64,000 nt of DNA from Wenyingzhuangia gilva (GTDB taxonomy: Bacteria; Bacteroidota; Bacteroidia; Flavobacteriales; Flavobacteriaceae). The notes beneath the pieces are model-generated. The model had not been told where the DNA came from and made no database searches. It worked only from the letters and a program-made list of their open reading frames with translations. The stretch is from contig NZ_JAUMIT010000001.1 of the NCBI RefSeq assembly GCF_030519655.1, positions 248,001 through 312,000 of the forward strand, in the 5' to 3' direction. Position 1 is the first letter of the stretch; every line of letters begins with the position of its first letter. Positions 27,358 through 37,823 of this stretch are shown piece after piece. Made by a program: the position numbers and the translations under genes.

Positions 27358-27831
27358 TTACTCTTCAGTAGTTTCTGTTGATTCAGCCTCAGCTTTCACT
27401 TGTGGAGCATCAGCTTTTTTCTTAGATCTACGAGTAGTCTTTTTCTTCTTAGCCCCATTTGGATTATAAATCTCGTTGTAATCAACTAATTCAACCATTG
27501 CCATAGAAGCATTATCTCCTTGACGGTTTCCTAATTTGATAATACGAACATATCCTCCTGGTCTATCAGCAACCTTTACAGCAATCTGTTGGAATAACTC
27601 AGTAACAGCATATTTGTTTTTCAAATAAGAAAAAACAACTCTACGATTATGTGTAGTATCTTCTTTAGATTTTGTAATGATAGGCTCAACGTACATACGT
27701 AAAGCTTTAGCTTTAGCAACAGTAGTATTAATACGTTTGTGTTCTATTAAAGAACAAGCCATATTTGCTAACATTGCATTTCTATGTGCCGTTTGTCTAC
27801 CTAAGTGGTTAAATTTCTTTCCGTGTCTCAT
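27358..27831 (-). CDS. rplQ: 50S ribosomal protein L17
   Basis: Last gene of the alpha segment; 157 residues. The family core [20 protein letters not shown] is intact. The C-terminus carries an extension absent from E. coli L17 (127 residues): a Lys/Arg-rich patch ([12 protein letters not shown]), then an acidic Glu/Thr tail. It follows rpoA after a 63-base gap with a possible hairpin (27847-27890). Confidence 0.96.
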   Translation of the reverse strand: MRHGKKFNHLGRQTAHRNAMLANMACSLIEHKRINTTVAKAKALRMYVEPIITKSKEDTTHNRRVVFSYLKNKYAVTELFQQIAVKVADRPGGYVRIIKLGNRQGDNASMAMVELVDYNEIYNPNGAKKKKTTRRSKKKADAPQVKAEAESTETTEE

Positions 27832-27846
27832 TTTAAATGATTTTAG

Positions 27847-27890
27847 CTTTCATCTTGCATCTACCCATTTTGAGGAGCAAAATATGAAAG
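27847..27890 (-). promoter_or_regulatory. Possible RNA hairpin between rpoA and rplQ
   Basis: Inner hairpin ATTTTG-AGGAG-CAAAAT (27867-27883, plus-strand reading) within a longer-range pair CTTTCAT (27847-27853) / ATGAAAG (27884-27890). Modest stability; the function is unknown. Confidence 0.35.
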
Positions 27891-27894
27891 GGGT

Positions 27895-28887
27895 TTAGTC
27901 TTTGTCTAATTTATATTTACTTAAATCCATTCCGAAATGTAAATTTTTAACATTTACCAATTCATCTAACTCTGTTAAAGATTTTTTACCAAAGTTTCTA
28001 AATTTCATTAAGTCATTTTTGTTAAAAGATACTAAATCTCCTAACGTTTCAACTTCTGCTGCTTTTAAACAATTTAAAGCTCTTACTGATAAGTCCATAT
28101 CAACCAATTTGGTTTTCAATAACTGTCTCATGTGTAAAGACTCCTCATCATAAGTTTCTGTTCTTGCAATTTCATCAGCCTCTAAAGTGATACGCTCATC
28201 AGAGAATAACATAAAGTGGTGGATTAAAATTTTTGCAGCTTCTGTTAATGCATCTTTAGGATTGATAGATCCATCAGTAACAACGTCAAAAACTAATTTT
28301 TCATAGTCAGTCTTTTGTTCTACACGGTAGTTTTCTACAGCATATTTAACATTCTTTATAGGAGTGTAAATAGAATCTGTAAAAATTGTTCCTAAAGGCA
28401 CATTTACTTTTTTATTTTCTTCAGCAGGAACAAATCCTCTACCTTTTTCAATAGTAATATCAAAACTAACAGCAACTGCGCTATCTAAGTTACAGATTAC
28501 TAAATCCGGGTTTAAAACTTGAAAACCTGAAGTAAATTTCTGAATATCACCAGCCGTGATTTGGTTCTGACCCGATACAGATACAGAAACAGTTTCTTTA
28601 TCTGTGTCTTCAATCTGTTGCTTAAAACGTACTTGTTTTAAGTTCAAGATGATTTCAGTAACATCCTCAACAACACCTTGTACAGTAGAAAACTCATGTT
28701 CTACTCCCTCAATGCGTAAAGATGTAATTGCGAAACCTTCTAAAGACGATAATAATACTCTTCTTAAAGCATTACCTACAGTTAAACCAAAACCTGGCTC
28801 TAACGGTCTGAACTCGAATTTACCTTCAAAGTCGGTAGATTCGATCATGATAACTTTGTCTGGTTTCTGAAAATTTAAAATTGCCAT
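27895..28887 (-). CDS. rpoA: DNA-directed RNA polymerase subunit alpha
   Basis: RNA polymerase assembly and regulator-contact subunit; 330 residues, normal length. The N-terminal domain has [20 protein letters not shown]; the C-terminal domain (from about residue 250) has [15 protein letters not shown] and [13 protein letters not shown], the helix-hairpin-helix that contacts DNA and activators. It lies between rpsD and rplQ, the classical alpha-operon order. Confidence 0.98.
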   Translation of the reverse strand: MAILNFQKPDKVIMIESTDFEGKFEFRPLEPGFGLTVGNALRRVLLSSLEGFAITSLRIEGVEHEFSTVQGVVEDVTEIILNLKQVRFKQQIEDTDKETVSVSVSGQNQITAGDIQKFTSGFQVLNPDLVICNLDSAVAVSFDITIEKGRGFVPAEENKKVNVPLGTIFTDSIYTPIKNVKYAVENYRVEQKTDYEKLVFDVVTDGSINPKDALTEAAKILIHHFMLFSDERITLEADEIARTETYDEESLHMRQLLKTKLVDMDLSVRALNCLKAAEVETLGDLVSFNKNDLMKFRNFGKKSLTELDELVNVKNLHFGMDLSKYKLDKD

Positions 28888-28907
28888 AGTTAACTGGTGT
28901 CTAATTA

Positions 28908-29513
28908 TTATTTCGAGTATAACTCGACGATTAATTGCTCTTTGATGTTTTCTGGAATCTGAATTCTTTCAGGAGCAGTAACAAAAGTTCCTGTCTTAGT
29001 ATCATTATTCCATGTTAACCACTCATAAACAGCAGAAGAACTAGCTAAACTGTTCTCAATAACTGAAAGTGATTTAGATTTTTCTCTTACACCAACAACA
29101 TCACCAGGCTTCAATTGGTAAGAAGGAATGTTAACGATTTCACCGTTAACAGTAATATGTCTGTGAGATACTAATTGACGTGCTCCACTTCTAGAATTAG
29201 CCAATCCCATACGGAAAGCTGTGTTATCTAAACGAGATTCACATAATTGTAATAATACCTCTCCAGTAATACCTTTACTTGCAGAAGCTTTCTTAAATAA
29301 ATTAGAGAATTGACGCTCTAAGATACCATAAGTATACTTTGCTTTTTGTTTTTCTTGTAACTGTAAAGAATATTCAGAACGTTTAGCTCTTTTCTTTGCC
29401 AACCCGTGTTGTCCAGGAGGATAGTTACGTTTTTCGAAAGACTTGTCATCACCAAAAATTGCTTCTCCAAACTTACGAGCAATTTTAGTTTTAGGTCCAT
29501 TATATCTTGCCAT
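28908..29513 (-). CDS. rpsD: 30S ribosomal protein S4
   Basis: 16S rRNA-binding assembly initiator; 201 residues. The N-terminal part lacks the Cys cluster of zinc-binding S4, so it is the zinc-free form. The S4 RNA-binding domain ([35 protein letters not shown]) is intact. In E. coli S4 represses the alpha operon; here an 89-base gap with an elaborate hairpin (29529-29582) lies directly upstream. Confidence 0.98.
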   Translation of the reverse strand: MARYNGPKTKIARKFGEAIFGDDKSFEKRNYPPGQHGLAKKRAKRSEYSLQLQEKQKAKYTYGILERQFSNLFKKASASKGITGEVLLQLCESRLDNTAFRMGLANSRSGARQLVSHRHITVNGEIVNIPSYQLKPGDVVGVREKSKSLSVIENSLASSSAVYEWLTWNNDTKTGTFVTAPERIQIPENIKEQLIVELYSK

Positions 29514-29528
29514 AATAAAAAAATTAAA

Positions 29529-29582
29529 AAGTTAGCAGTTATGAATTAAGGCTTAGTCCTTCGATAACTTAATTGCTAACTT
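29529..29582 (-). promoter_or_regulatory. Structured RNA element upstream of rpsD (candidate S4 site)
   Basis: Outer 8-base stem AAGTTAGC / GCTAACTT (29529-29536, 29575-29582). Inside are two mutually exclusive pairings: AGTTAT with ATAACT (29537-29542, 29564-29569), which also allows AAGG/CCTT (29548-29551, 29558-29561), or AATTAAG with CTTAATT (29544-29550, 29568-29574). It fills the rpsK-rpsD gap just before the S4 start codon. Confidence 0.55.
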
Positions 29583-29602
29583 AGTGTTAATAATAAAAAA
29601 AA

Positions 29603-29995
29603 TTAGATTCTTCTTCTTTTAGGAGGACGACATCCATTATGTGGTAATGGAGTAACATCAATAATTTCTGATACTTCAATTCCAGCATTATGAATAGTAC
29701 GAATAGCAGATTCTCTACCGTTTCCTGGTCCTTTTACATAAACTTTAACTTTACGTAAACCTGCTTCGTGTGCTACAGCAGCACAATCTTCAGCAGCTGT
29801 TTGTGCAGCATAAGGAGTGTTCTTTTTAGATCCACGGAATCCCATTTTACCTGCAGAAGACCATGAAATAACGTCTCCTTTTTTATTTGTTAAAGAAATG
29901 ATGATGTTGTTAAATGAAGCAGTAATGTGTGCTTCTCCAACAGACTCAACAATAACTTTACGCTTTTTAGCGGTCTTTGTATTAGATTTAGCCAT
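29603..29995 (-). CDS. rpsK: 30S ribosomal protein S11
   Basis: Platform protein of the small subunit; 130 residues, normal. Recognised by [42 protein letters not shown] and the basic C-terminus [13 protein letters not shown]. It starts 7 bases after rpsM. Confidence 0.98.
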   Translation of the reverse strand: MAKSNTKTAKKRKVIVESVGEAHITASFNNIIISLTNKKGDVISWSSAGKMGFRGSKKNTPYAAQTAAEDCAAVAHEAGLRKVKVYVKGPGNGRESAIRTIHNAGIEVSEIIDVTPLPHNGCRPPKRRRI

Positions 29996-30002
29996 AACTT
30001 AA

Positions 30003-30368
30003 TTATTTCTTTTTGTTCGCTACAGTTTTACGTTTTCCTTTTCTCGTTCTAGAGTTGTTCTTAGTTCTTTGACCTCTTAATGGTAACCCAGCTCTATGAC
30101 GGATTCCTCTAAAACATCCAATATCCATCAAACGTTTGATGTTTATTTGGATTTCTGAACGTAATTCACCCTCTATAGTGAAAGTACCTGCTTGCTCACG
30201 AATTGCTCCGATTTGATCATCTGTCCAATCTTGAACTTTGATGTTCTCATCTACTCCAGCATTTGCTAAAATCTCTTTAGCTCTAGTTTTACCAATTCCA
30301 AAAATATAAGTCAACGCGATTACACCACGTTTGTTCTTTGGAATGTCAATACCTGAAATTCTTGCCAT
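30003..30368 (-). CDS. rpsM: 30S ribosomal protein S13
   Basis: Head protein contacting tRNA and the intersubunit bridge; 121 residues. Typical start [21 protein letters not shown] and C-terminal [19 protein letters not shown] with a Lys-rich tail. It follows rpmJ by two bases. Confidence 0.98.
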   Translation of the reverse strand: MARISGIDIPKNKRGVIALTYIFGIGKTRAKEILANAGVDENIKVQDWTDDQIGAIREQAGTFTIEGELRSEIQINIKRLMDIGCFRGIRHRAGLPLRGQRTKNNSRTRKGKRKTVANKKK

Positions 30369-30370
30369 AA

Positions 30371-30487
30371 CTAACCTTGTCTTTGTTTGAATCTAGGATT
30401 CTTTTTATTGATTACATATAATCTGCCTTTTCTACGCACAATCTTGCACTCGGCACTTCTCTTTTTTATTGATGCTCTTACTTTCAT
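30371..30487 (-). CDS. rpmJ: 50S ribosomal protein L36
   Basis: Very short gene, 38 residues, stop TAG at 30371-30373, start ATG at 30485-30487. The protein begins [15 protein letters not shown] and ends NPRFKQRQG. Only one Cys is present, so it is the zinc-independent (C-minus) form. It fits exactly between infA and rpsM, its usual place. Confidence 0.95.
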   Translation of the reverse strand: MKVRASIKKRSAECKIVRRKGRLYVINKKNPRFKQRQG

Positions 30488-30499
30488 CGTAATGATATT

Positions 30500-30715
30500 T
30501 TAGTATCTATAAGTAATTCGAGCCTTTGATAAATCATAAGGACTCATTTCTAACTTAACTTTATCTCCTGGTAACAACTTAATATAATGCATACGCATTT
30601 TACCTGAGATGTGTGCAGTAACAATATGACCATTTTCTAACTCAACTCTAAACATTGCGTTAGATAATGCTTCAGTAATTGTACCGTCTTGTTGTATTGA
30701 CGCTTGTTTTGCCAT
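30500..30715 (-). CDS. infA: Translation initiation factor IF-1
   Basis: OB-fold factor binding the A site during initiation; 71 residues. Shows [37 protein letters not shown] and [19 protein letters not shown]. Between secY and rpmJ, two bases after the secY stop. Confidence 0.98.
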   Translation of the reverse strand: MAKQASIQQDGTITEALSNAMFRVELENGHIVTAHISGKMRMHYIKLLPGDKVKLEMSPYDLSKARITYRY

Positions 30716-30717
30716 AA

Positions 30718-32052
30718 TTAAATTGTCCCTCTTCTTTTTGTTCCAGTTTTCATTAGACCGTCATAATGTCTGTTTAGTAAATACGAGTTAATTTGTTGGA
30801 TAGTATCGATTGCAACACCTACCATAATAATTAACGAAGTACCTCCATAAAACAGTGCCCAGTTTTGTTGAACACCAAAGTGAACAACAATGGCTGGGAA
30901 AACAGCCAGCAAAGCTAAGAAAATAGATCCAGGTAACGTAATTTTTGACAAAATACTATCTAATTTTTCTGCAGTTTCTACTCCAGGCCTTACACCCGGT
31001 ATAAAACCTCCACTTTTCTTAAGGTCTTCAGCCATTTTATTTGTTGGAATTGTAATAGCTGTATAGAAATAACTAAAAACTATTATCAAAATGCAGAATA
31101 AAATGTTGTATCCCCATCCGTGAAAATCAGATAAAGCATTAAATACTGTTTGTACTGTTCCTTCTGTGTTTCTTGCAACCAATCCTGGTACAAACATAAT
31201 TGCTTGTGCAAAAATAATTGGCATTACTCCAGCAGAATTTAACTTTAATGGAATATACTGTCTTGCTCCTTGAGCATCATCTACACTTCCAACCACAGTA
31301 CGTCTTGCGTATTGAACTGCAATTTTACGTACCGCTGTTACTAATAATATACTTGCTAAAATAATTAACAACCAAACTATTATTTCTAAAAGAATCATCA
31401 TAAATCCTCCAGAACCAGCAGCGTACTTAGCAGTTAATTCTTGCATAAATGCACCTGGAAATCTAGCAATAATACCAATCATAATTAATAACGAAATTCC
31501 GTTACCAATTCCTTTTTCAGTAATACGCTCACCAAGCCACATAGCAAAAACAGTTCCCGCAGTCAATAAAATCATTGAAGAAATCCAGAACATTCCACCT
31601 TGACCTAATAGGTAAGCTTCAGCAGGAATACCTAAAGAAGGTAAACTTGTTAAATAAGCTCCACCTTGTACAATAGTAATTCCTATTGTTAACCAACGTG
31701 TGATTTGATTGATCTTATTTCTTCCGCTTTCACCATCTTTTTGCAATTTTTGTAAATACGGAACCGCAATTCCCATTAACTGAACTACAATAGATGCTGA
31801 TATATATGGCATAATCCCAAGAGCCATGATTGAAGCTCTTGAGAATGCACCACCTGTAAATGCGCTTAATAAACCTAAAAGTCCATCTGATGTTTTATCG
31901 CCTAAAGCTGTTAACTGTTGAGGATCTATACCTGGTAATGTTACCTGTGCCATAAATCTGTAAACAGCCATCAATCCTAATGTTAAAAGTATTTTAGATT
32001 TTAACTCGTCGATAGACCAAATGTCTTTTATAGTTTGGATAAATTTCTTCAT
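30718..32052 (-). CDS. secY: Protein translocase subunit SecY
   Basis: Channel-forming subunit of the Sec translocon in the inner membrane; 444 residues with ten hydrophobic segments expected and visible. Family blocks include [42 protein letters not shown] and PGVRPG in the cytoplasmic loop near the C-terminus. It ends the spc segment after rplO, the standard position. Confidence 0.98.
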   Translation of the reverse strand: MKKFIQTIKDIWSIDELKSKILLTLGLMAVYRFMAQVTLPGIDPQQLTALGDKTSDGLLGLLSAFTGGAFSRASIMALGIMPYISASIVVQLMGIAVPYLQKLQKDGESGRNKINQITRWLTIGITIVQGGAYLTSLPSLGIPAEAYLLGQGGMFWISSMILLTAGTVFAMWLGERITEKGIGNGISLLIMIGIIARFPGAFMQELTAKYAAGSGGFMMILLEIIVWLLIILASILLVTAVRKIAVQYARRTVVGSVDDAQGARQYIPLKLNSAGVMPIIFAQAIMFVPGLVARNTEGTVQTVFNALSDFHGWGYNILFCILIIVFSYFYTAITIPTNKMAEDLKKSGGFIPGVRPGVETAEKLDSILSKITLPGSIFLALLAVFPAIVVHFGVQQNWALFYGGTSLIIMVGVAIDTIQQINSYLLNRHYDGLMKTGTKRRGTI

Positions 32053-32066
32053 CTAAGTTTATTATG

Positions 32067-32516
32067 TTATAAGGTTACAGCTTCACCACCCGCAGCTTCG
32101 ATAGCCGCTTTAGCAGTTGCAGTAAATTTGTGTGCAGTTACATTTAACTTCGCTTTAAGCTCTCCACCTCCTAGTATTTTTACTAAGTCGTTTTTACCAG
32201 CCAAACCGTTTTCTATTAATACAGTTAAATTAACTGTATCTGTAACTTTTCCATTCTCTACTAAAGACTGTAATTTATCTAAATTGATTCCATTGTACTC
32301 CTTACGGTTTACATTGGTAAATCCAAACTTAGGTACTCTTCTTTGTAATGGCATTTGCCCTCCTTCAAATCCTACTTTTCTAGAATATCCAGAACGAGAT
32401 TTTGCACCATTGTGTCCTCTTGTAGCAGTACCTCCATGACCAGAACCTTCACCTCTAGCAATACGTTTACCACTTTTTACAGAACCCTTAGCAGGTTTTA
32501 AATTATCTAAACTCAT
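32067..32516 (-). CDS. rplO: 50S ribosomal protein L15
   Basis: Late-assembly 50S protein of 149 residues. The basic Gly-rich N-terminus (KRIARGEGSGHGGTATRG, GYSRKVGFEGGQMPLQRR) is characteristic. It lies between rpmD and secY. Confidence 0.98.
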   Translation of the reverse strand: MSLDNLKPAKGSVKSGKRIARGEGSGHGGTATRGHNGAKSRSGYSRKVGFEGGQMPLQRRVPKFGFTNVNRKEYNGINLDKLQSLVENGKVTDTVNLTVLIENGLAGKNDLVKILGGGELKAKLNVTAHKFTATAKAAIEAAGGEAVTL

Positions 32517-32527
32517 CTTTTTATGAC

Positions 32528-32710
32528 TTATTTAATTTCTTCAACAGAAATTAAGTGTTTAACTTTATTAACCATTCCTACAATTGCTGGTGAAGCGTCA
32601 TGCTCTACCGTTTTACCAATTCTAGACAAACCTAACGCTTCTAAAGTTCTTTTTTGAACTTGCGTACGGTTTATTTGGCTCTTTACTTGTGTTATTTTAA
32701 TTTTTCCCAT
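32528..32710 (-). CDS. rpmD: 50S ribosomal protein L30
   Basis: 60-residue protein; I start at ATG 32708-32710 (MGKIKITQVKSQINR) rather than the frame opening at 32719, because relatives begin there. The conserved RTLEALGLSRIGKTVEHD block is present. Confidence 0.96.
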   Translation of the reverse strand: MGKIKITQVKSQINRTQVQKRTLEALGLSRIGKTVEHDASPAIVGMVNKVKHLISVEEIK

Positions 32711-32721
32711 GGTATTCAATA

Positions 32722-33243
32722 TTAACTGTTAAATACTTTGTCTAAAGAAACACCTCTCTCTGCAGCCACAGCTTGTGGACTTCTTAACTGTAATAAAGCA
32801 TCAAAAGTTGCTTTTACTACGTTATGAGGGTTAGATGATCCTTGAGACTTAGATAATACATCGTGTACACCAACTGATTCTAATACCGCACGTACAGCAC
32901 CACCAGCAATAACTCCGGTACCATGAGATGCAGGTAATAATAATACCTTAGATCCACCAAATTTACCTTTTTGTTCATGAGGTAAAGTAGCGCTCATTAA
33001 TGGAATACGAACTAAGTTTTTCTTAGCTTCTTCTACAGCCTTAGCAATTGCAGATGCAACATCTAAAGATTTACCAGATCCGTAACCTACTACACCTTCA
33101 CCATTTCCTACTACAACAATAGCAGAAAATCCAAAAGTACGTCCACCTTTTGTAACTTTAGTTACACGGTTTACAGCTACTAAGCGATCTACTAACTCTA
33201 ATCCGCTTGGCTTAACTCTTTCTACGTTTTTATATCCTTGCAT
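32722..33243 (-). CDS. rpsE: 30S ribosomal protein S5
   Basis: Decoding-fidelity protein of 173 residues. N-terminal dsRBD-like domain ([21 protein letters not shown]) and C-terminal domain with [19 protein letters not shown]. Sits between rplR and rpmD. Confidence 0.98.
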   Translation of the reverse strand: MQGYKNVERVKPSGLELVDRLVAVNRVTKVTKGGRTFGFSAIVVVGNGEGVVGYGSGKSLDVASAIAKAVEEAKKNLVRIPLMSATLPHEQKGKFGGSKVLLLPASHGTGVIAGGAVRAVLESVGVHDVLSKSQGSSNPHNVVKATFDALLQLRSPQAVAAERGVSLDKVFNS

Positions 33244-33255
33244 AATATAATTTTC

Positions 33256-33609
33256 TTAAAATTTTAAACCAGCTTCTCTAGCTGCTTCAGCTAATGCTTT
33301 AACTCTACCATGGTACAAATAACCATTTCTATCAAATGCAACGATTTCAACTCCTGCAGCAACAGCTTTTTCGGCAATAGATTTACCTACTAATGCAGCC
33401 ACTTCAACTTTTGAACCTTTTGCTTCGATTTCTTTATCTCTTGATGACACAGATACTAAAGTAACACCTGCGTTGTCATCAACTAATTGAGCGTAAATTT
33501 CTTTATTACTTCTAAATACAGATAATCTTGGTTTAGATGCTGTACCTACAGAAATTTTTCTAATTCTACGCTTAATTCTTTGTCTTCTTTCAAGCTTTGA
33601 TAATGCCAT
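33256..33609 (-). CDS. rplR: 50S ribosomal protein L18
   Basis: 5S rRNA-binding protein, 117 residues. Shows the basic start [29 protein letters not shown] and [20 protein letters not shown]. Between rplF and rpsE. Confidence 0.98.
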   Translation of the reverse strand: MALSKLERRQRIKRRIRKISVGTASKPRLSVFRSNKEIYAQLVDDNAGVTLVSVSSRDKEIEAKGSKVEVAALVGKSIAEKAVAAGVEIVAFDRNGYLYHGRVKALAEAAREAGLKF

Positions 33610-33620
33610 AATACTATAAA

Positions 33621-34166
33621 TTATGCAGATTTACCTGCTTTTCTTCTTAATTCTTCACCTACAAACTTAATTCCTTTTCCTTTGTATGGCTCAGGTGCAC
33701 GGAAAGAACGAATCTTTGCAGCTACTTGACCTACCAATTGCTTATCGAAAGAAGTAAGTTTTACGATTGGATTTTTTCCTTTATCAGAAACTGTTTCAAC
33801 TTGAACTTCTGGTGCAATATCTAAAATGATATTGTGTGAGAAACCAATTGCCAAGTCCAAAACGTTACCTTGGTTTGATGCTCTATATCCAACTCCTACT
33901 AATTCTAATTGCTTAGTCCACCCGTTAGATACTCCTTCAATCATATTATTGATTAAAGCTCTATACAAACCGTGCTTAGCTTTGTGAGTTTTAGATTCAG
34001 AAGGACGATCTAAGATTAAAACACCTTCTTCTTCTTTTATACTGATACCATCAGTAATTTCTTGAGTTAATTCTCCTAATTTCCCTTTTACAGTAACTGT
34101 GTCTCCGTTAATAGTAACAGTAACACCAGCTGGAATTGCGATTGGGCTTTTTCCTATTCTTGACAT
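33621..34166 (-). CDS. rplF: 50S ribosomal protein L6
   Basis: Two-repeat L6 fold near the factor-binding site; 181 residues. [15 protein letters not shown] at the start and [22 protein letters not shown] at the end are diagnostic. Follows rpsH by 12 bases. Confidence 0.98.
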   Translation of the reverse strand: MSRIGKSPIAIPAGVTVTINGDTVTVKGKLGELTQEITDGISIKEEEGVLILDRPSESKTHKAKHGLYRALINNMIEGVSNGWTKQLELVGVGYRASNQGNVLDLAIGFSHNIILDIAPEVQVETVSDKGKNPIVKLTSFDKQLVGQVAAKIRSFRAPEPYKGKGIKFVGEELRRKAGKSA

Positions 34167-34178
34167 ACTATTCTATTT

Positions 34179-34577
34179 TTAATATACGTGACAAATTACT
34201 TCTCCACCTACTTTTTCACGCTTAGCTTGCTTAGAAGTCATTACTCCTTTAGAAGTAGACACGATAGCAATTCCTAATCCGTTTAAAACTCTAGGTAAAT
34301 CCTCTACACCAACATACTTACGTAAACCTGGTGAAGAAATTCTTTCGATTTTCTTTATTACTGATTCGTTAGTTTCAGGATTATATTTTAAAGCTATTTT
34401 GATTGTACCTTGAGCAGTACCTTGTTCAAATTTATAACTTAAAATGTATCCTTGGTCAAATAAAATCTCTGTGATTGCTTTTTTAACCTTTGATGCAGGA
34501 ATTTCCACTACTCTGTGTCCTGCTAAATAAGCATTTCTTACTCTTGTTAAGTAATCTGCTATTGGATCTGTATACAT
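34179..34577 (-). CDS. rpsH: 30S ribosomal protein S8
   Basis: Primary 16S rRNA-binding protein of 132 residues; DPIADYLTRVRNA and the C-terminal STSKGVMTSKQAKREKVGGE are diagnostic. In E. coli S8 represses the spc operon by binding mRNA that mimics its rRNA site. Here a 70-base gap with a strong hairpin (34592-34631) precedes this gene. Confidence 0.98.
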   Translation of the reverse strand: MYTDPIADYLTRVRNAYLAGHRVVEIPASKVKKAITEILFDQGYILSYKFEQGTAQGTIKIALKYNPETNESVIKKIERISSPGLRKYVGVEDLPRVLNGLGIAIVSTSKGVMTSKQAKREKVGGEVICHVY

Positions 34578-34591
34578 AATATTTGTATTGG

Positions 34592-34631
34592 TTTAGATTA
34601 TCACCCCATATACATGGGGCTAGCATCTAAA
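34592..34631 (-). promoter_or_regulatory. Structured RNA element upstream of rpsH (candidate S8 site)
   Basis: On the plus strand: outer stem TTTAGAT / ATCTAAA (34592-34598, 34625-34631), a five-on-five internal loop (TATCA opposite CTAGC), an upper stem CCCCAT / ATGGGG and a four-base loop. In the mRNA the 3' side reads UGAUAAU, close to the UGAUACU side of the S8 site in E. coli 16S rRNA helix 21. The 5' side of the loop fits less well. Confidence 0.55.
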
Positions 34632-34647
34632 ATTAATTCTTAAAATT

Positions 34648-34917
34648 TTACCAACTTGCTTTTGTCACACCTGGGATTAACCCTTGGTTTGCCATTTCAC
34701 GGAAAGTTACACGAGAAATACCAAACTGACGCATATATCCTTTTGGTCTTCCTGTTAACTTACAACGGTTATGACCACGTACAGGAGAAGCATTTTTAGG
34801 TAACTTCTGTAATCCTTCGTAATCACCAGCTTCTTTCAAAGCTTTACGCTTCTCAGCATATTTAGCAACTGTTTTAGCTCTTTTTCTCTCACGAGCCTTC
34901 ATTGATTCTTTAGCCAT
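34648..34917 (-). CDS. rpsN: 30S ribosomal protein S14, zinc-free type
   Basis: 89 residues, the long form without the CxxC...CxxC zinc site. [20 protein letters not shown] and the C-terminal [11 protein letters not shown] are typical. It begins two bases after rplE. Confidence 0.98.
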   Translation of the reverse strand: MAKESMKARERKRAKTVAKYAEKRKALKEAGDYEGLQKLPKNASPVRGHNRCKLTGRPKGYMRQFGISRVTFREMANQGLIPGVTKASW

Positions 34918-34919
34918 GA

Positions 34920-35471
34920 CTAGTTCTTTTTAAATGGTAAACCTAACTCTGTTAATAATGATTTAGCTTCTTTATCGGTAGCAGCAGATGTTACAAAAGT
35001 AATATCCATACCACCAATTTTTTTCACTTGATCAATATTGATTTCAGGGAAAATAATTTGCTCAGTAATTCCTAAGTTATAATTTCCTCTTCCATCAAAA
35101 CCAGTAGCTTTGATACCGTTGAAATCTCTTACACGTGGTAAAGATGCAGTAATTAATCTATCTAAAAATTCATACATTTTAGTTCCACGTAAAGTAACTC
35201 TTGCACCAATTGGCATCCCTTTACGTAATTTAAATGATGCAATATCTTTTTTAGATAACGTTGCAACTGCTCTTTGTCCAGAAATAGTAGTTAACTCTTC
35301 TACAGCGTAATCTACTAATTTCTTATCTGCAATAGCAGCACCTACTCCCTTAGAGATTACAATTTTCTCTAATTTAGGTACTTGCATAATATTGCTATAT
35401 CCGTACTCTTCAGTTAAGGCAGCCTTAATTCTGTCAGTGTACTCTTGCTTAAGTCTTGGAATATAACTCAT
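34920..35471 (-). CDS. rplE: 50S ribosomal protein L5
   Basis: 5S rRNA-binding protein of 183 residues. Shows [34 protein letters not shown] and the C-terminal [10 protein letters not shown] block. Starts one base after rplX. Confidence 0.98.
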   Translation of the reverse strand: MSYIPRLKQEYTDRIKAALTEEYGYSNIMQVPKLEKIVISKGVGAAIADKKLVDYAVEELTTISGQRAVATLSKKDIASFKLRKGMPIGARVTLRGTKMYEFLDRLITASLPRVRDFNGIKATGFDGRGNYNLGITEQIIFPEINIDQVKKIGGMDITFVTSAATDKEAKSLLTELGLPFKKN

Positions 35472-35472
35472 A

Positions 35473-35781
35473 TTAAATAGCTTTTTCTGATTTTTTAGAA
35501 ATACGCACTTTTTTACCGTCTTCTACTTTATAACCAACCTTAGTAATGTTTCCATTCTCTAAAATTGCCAAGTTAGAAATAGGTAAAGCAGCTTCTTTCT
35601 TTACAATTCCACCTTGAGGGTTTTGAGCGCTTGGTTTAGTGTGCTTAGAAACTAAGTTTACACCTTCAACAATTGCTTTGTTTTTATCAGTAATAATTTT
35701 TACTACTTTCCCTTCTTTTCCTTTATGATCTCCAGCAATAACTCTTACTGTATCTCCTGATTTAATTTTAATCTTTGCCAT
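35473..35781 (-). CDS. rplX: 50S ribosomal protein L24
   Basis: Assembly initiator protein, 102 residues. The KOW motif is seen as [20 protein letters not shown]; also [14 protein letters not shown] and [14 protein letters not shown]. Confidence 0.98.
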   Translation of the reverse strand: MAKIKIKSGDTVRVIAGDHKGKEGKVVKIITDKNKAIVEGVNLVSKHTKPSAQNPQGGIVKKEAALPISNLAILENGNITKVGYKVEDGKKVRISKKSEKAI

Positions 35782-35794
35782 TGTTTTACAAATA

Positions 35795-36163
35795 TTAAAG
35801 CACCTCAGGTGCTAATGATACAATTTTCATGAATTGCTTATCACGAAGTTCTCTTGCCACAGGTCCAAATACACGTGTTCCAGACATTTCTCCAGCCGCG
35901 TTTAACAACACACATGCGTTGTCATCAAAGCGAATGTAAGAACCGTCTTTTCTTCTTACTTCCTTAGAAGTACGAACAACAACAGCTTTGAATACTTGAC
36001 CTTTTTTAGCGTTTCCATTTGGAGTTGATGACTTTACAGTTACAACAATTTTGTCTCCAATAGAAGCATAACGCTTTCCTGTTCCTCCTAAAACACGGAT
36101 CACTAAGACCTCTTTAGCTCCAGTGTTATCTGCTACGTTTAATCTTGATTCTGTTTGTAACAT
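35795..36163 (-). CDS. rplN: 50S ribosomal protein L14
   Basis: 122 residues, normal length. [19 protein letters not shown] and [21 protein letters not shown] are diagnostic. Intersubunit bridge protein. Confidence 0.98.
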   Translation of the reverse strand: MLQTESRLNVADNTGAKEVLVIRVLGGTGKRYASIGDKIVVTVKSSTPNGNAKKGQVFKAVVVRTSKEVRRKDGSYIRFDDNACVLLNAAGEMSGTRVFGPVARELRDKQFMKIVSLAPEVL

Positions 36164-36164
36164 A

Positions 36165-36422
36165 CTATTTCGCTCTTTCTAGGATTTCTACTAATCTCCA
36201 ACGTTTAGATTTACTTAAAGGTCGTGTTTCCATGATTCTTACAGTATCTCCAATGTTGCAGTCGTTTTGCTCATCGTGTGCAACGTATTTCTTCGTATTT
36301 AATACGAATTTTCCATACATTGGGTGTTTCACTTTTTTTACCTCAGCAACAACAATAGACTTATCCATTTTGTTACTAGATACAACACCAATTCTTTCTT
36401 TTCTAAGATTTCTATTTTCCAT
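36165..36422 (-). CDS. rpsQ: 30S ribosomal protein S17
   Basis: OB-fold protein of 85 residues: [37 protein letters not shown] and [18 protein letters not shown]. Its stop lies one base before the rplN start. Confidence 0.98.
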   Translation of the reverse strand: MENRNLRKERIGVVSSNKMDKSIVVAEVKKVKHPMYGKFVLNTKKYVAHDEQNDCNIGDTVRIMETRPLSKSKRWRLVEILERAK

Positions 36423-36435
36423 CTTGTAAAAATAC

Positions 36436-36621
36436 TTATTGTCTGTTAGTTAACTCAGTAGCTACTCTTGCTACAGTTTTTCTAAGCGCTCTCAACTCTA
36501 AAGGATTCTCTAACGGAGAAATAGCATGAGCCATCTTAAGATCAGTATAGTTCTTTTTAAGAGAATCTAATTTCTCTTGTAAGTCTGCAACTGACAATTC
36601 TTTAATTTCTGATTGTTTCAT
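36436..36621 (-). CDS. rpmC: 50S ribosomal protein L29
   Basis: 61-residue two-helix protein near the exit tunnel: [18 protein letters not shown] and the C-terminal [14 protein letters not shown]. Between rplP and rpsQ. Confidence 0.97.
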   Translation of the reverse strand: MKQSEIKELSVADLQEKLDSLKKNYTDLKMAHAISPLENPLELRALRKTVARVATELTNRQ

Positions 36622-36633
36622 TTCTCTTAGATA

Positions 36634-37062
36634 TTAAGCGTTATCATAATCTCTCGCAACAACGAACTTAGTTTTAACTGGCATTTTTTGAGCTGCTAAG
36701 CGTAATGCTTCTTTTGCAACATCGAAAGATACTCCTCCGATTTCAAACAATATTCTACCAGGTTTTACTACCGCTACGAAATACTCAGGAGCTCCCTTAC
36801 CTTTACCCATACGAACCTCTAAAGGCTTCTTTGTAATAGGCTTATCTGGGAAGATTTTGATCCATAACTGACCTTCTCTTTTCATATAACGTGTCGCAGC
36901 AATACGACCTGCTTCTATTTGTCTAGAGGTAATTAAGGCTTGTTCTAAAGATTTGATCCCGAACATTCCAAAAGCTAACTGATTCCCTCTTTGAGAATCA
37001 CCGCTCATATTACCTTTACCTTTCTGTACCTTACGATACTTTACTCTTTTAGGCTGTAACAT
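36634..37062 (-). CDS. rplP: 50S ribosomal protein L16
   Basis: 142 residues, binds near the A-site tRNA elbow. [16 protein letters not shown], the Arg-containing [20 protein letters not shown] and [19 protein letters not shown] are typical. Preceded by a 26-base gap after rpsC. Confidence 0.98.
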   Translation of the reverse strand: MLQPKRVKYRKVQKGKGNMSGDSQRGNQLAFGMFGIKSLEQALITSRQIEAGRIAATRYMKREGQLWIKIFPDKPITKKPLEVRMGKGKGAPEYFVAVVKPGRILFEIGGVSFDVAKEALRLAAQKMPVKTKFVVARDYDNA

Positions 37063-37088
37063 TTCTAAATTCTAATTTTTGTGAAAAA

Positions 37089-37811
37089 TTATTTTCTTCT
37101 ACGAGGTCCTTTCTTAGCTCCTGCGTTAGCTCCACCTTTTCCTCCTGACTTTTTAGCCAAACCTACTAATGGAGATAAATCACGTTTACCATAAACCTCA
37201 CCTTTCATAATCCATACTTTAACTCCCAGTCTCCCGTAAGTAGTATGAGCTTCTACCAAAGCATAGTCAATATCAGCTCTAAAAGTAGATAAAGGAATTC
37301 TACCTTCTTTATAGTGCTCTGAACGTGCCATTTCAGCTCCGTTTAAACGACCTGAAATTTGGATTTTTATCCCTTCAGCGTTCATACGCATTGTTGCAGC
37401 AATAGCCATCTTTATTGCACGTCTGTATGAAATTCTATTTTCAATTTGACGAGCAACACTTGCAGCAACTAAATTAGCGTCTAACTCAGGACGTTTAATT
37501 TCAAAAATATTGATTTGTACTTCGTTTCCAGTCAATTTCTTCAACTCCTCTTTTAACTTGTCTACCTCTTGTCCACCTTTCCCGATAATAATACCTGGTC
37601 TAGCAGTAGTGATAGTAACGGTTACAAGTTTAAGAGTACGTTCAATAATTATTCTAGAAACACTAGCTTTGTATAATCTTGCGTTTAAGTACTTTCTTAT
37701 CTTATCGTCTTCAGCAATTTTATCTCCGTAGTCATTACCTCCGTACCAGTTTGAGTCCCATCCTCTGATGATTCCTAAACGATTTCCTATTGGATTAGTC
37801 TTTTGTCCCAT
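37089..37811 (-). CDS. rpsC: 30S ribosomal protein S3
   Basis: 240 residues; mRNA-entry helicase component. [20 protein letters not shown], the KH domain with [15 protein letters not shown], and the C-terminal domain with [10 protein letters not shown] Gly/Lys-rich tail ([18 protein letters not shown]) ends the protein. Confidence 0.98.
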   Translation of the reverse strand: MGQKTNPIGNRLGIIRGWDSNWYGGNDYGDKIAEDDKIRKYLNARLYKASVSRIIIERTLKLVTVTITTARPGIIIGKGGQEVDKLKEELKKLTGNEVQINIFEIKRPELDANLVAASVARQIENRISYRRAIKMAIAATMRMNAEGIKIQISGRLNGAEMARSEHYKEGRIPLSTFRADIDYALVEAHTTYGRLGVKVWIMKGEVYGKRDLSPLVGLAKKSGGKGGANAGAKKGPRRRK

Positions 37812-37823
37812 TTCTACTTTTGA

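Noticed and set aside
32035-32439. Open frame opposite rplO (134 codons)
   Set aside because: Opposite a ribosomal protein gene; no recognisable motif, low-complexity Pro/Ser composition.
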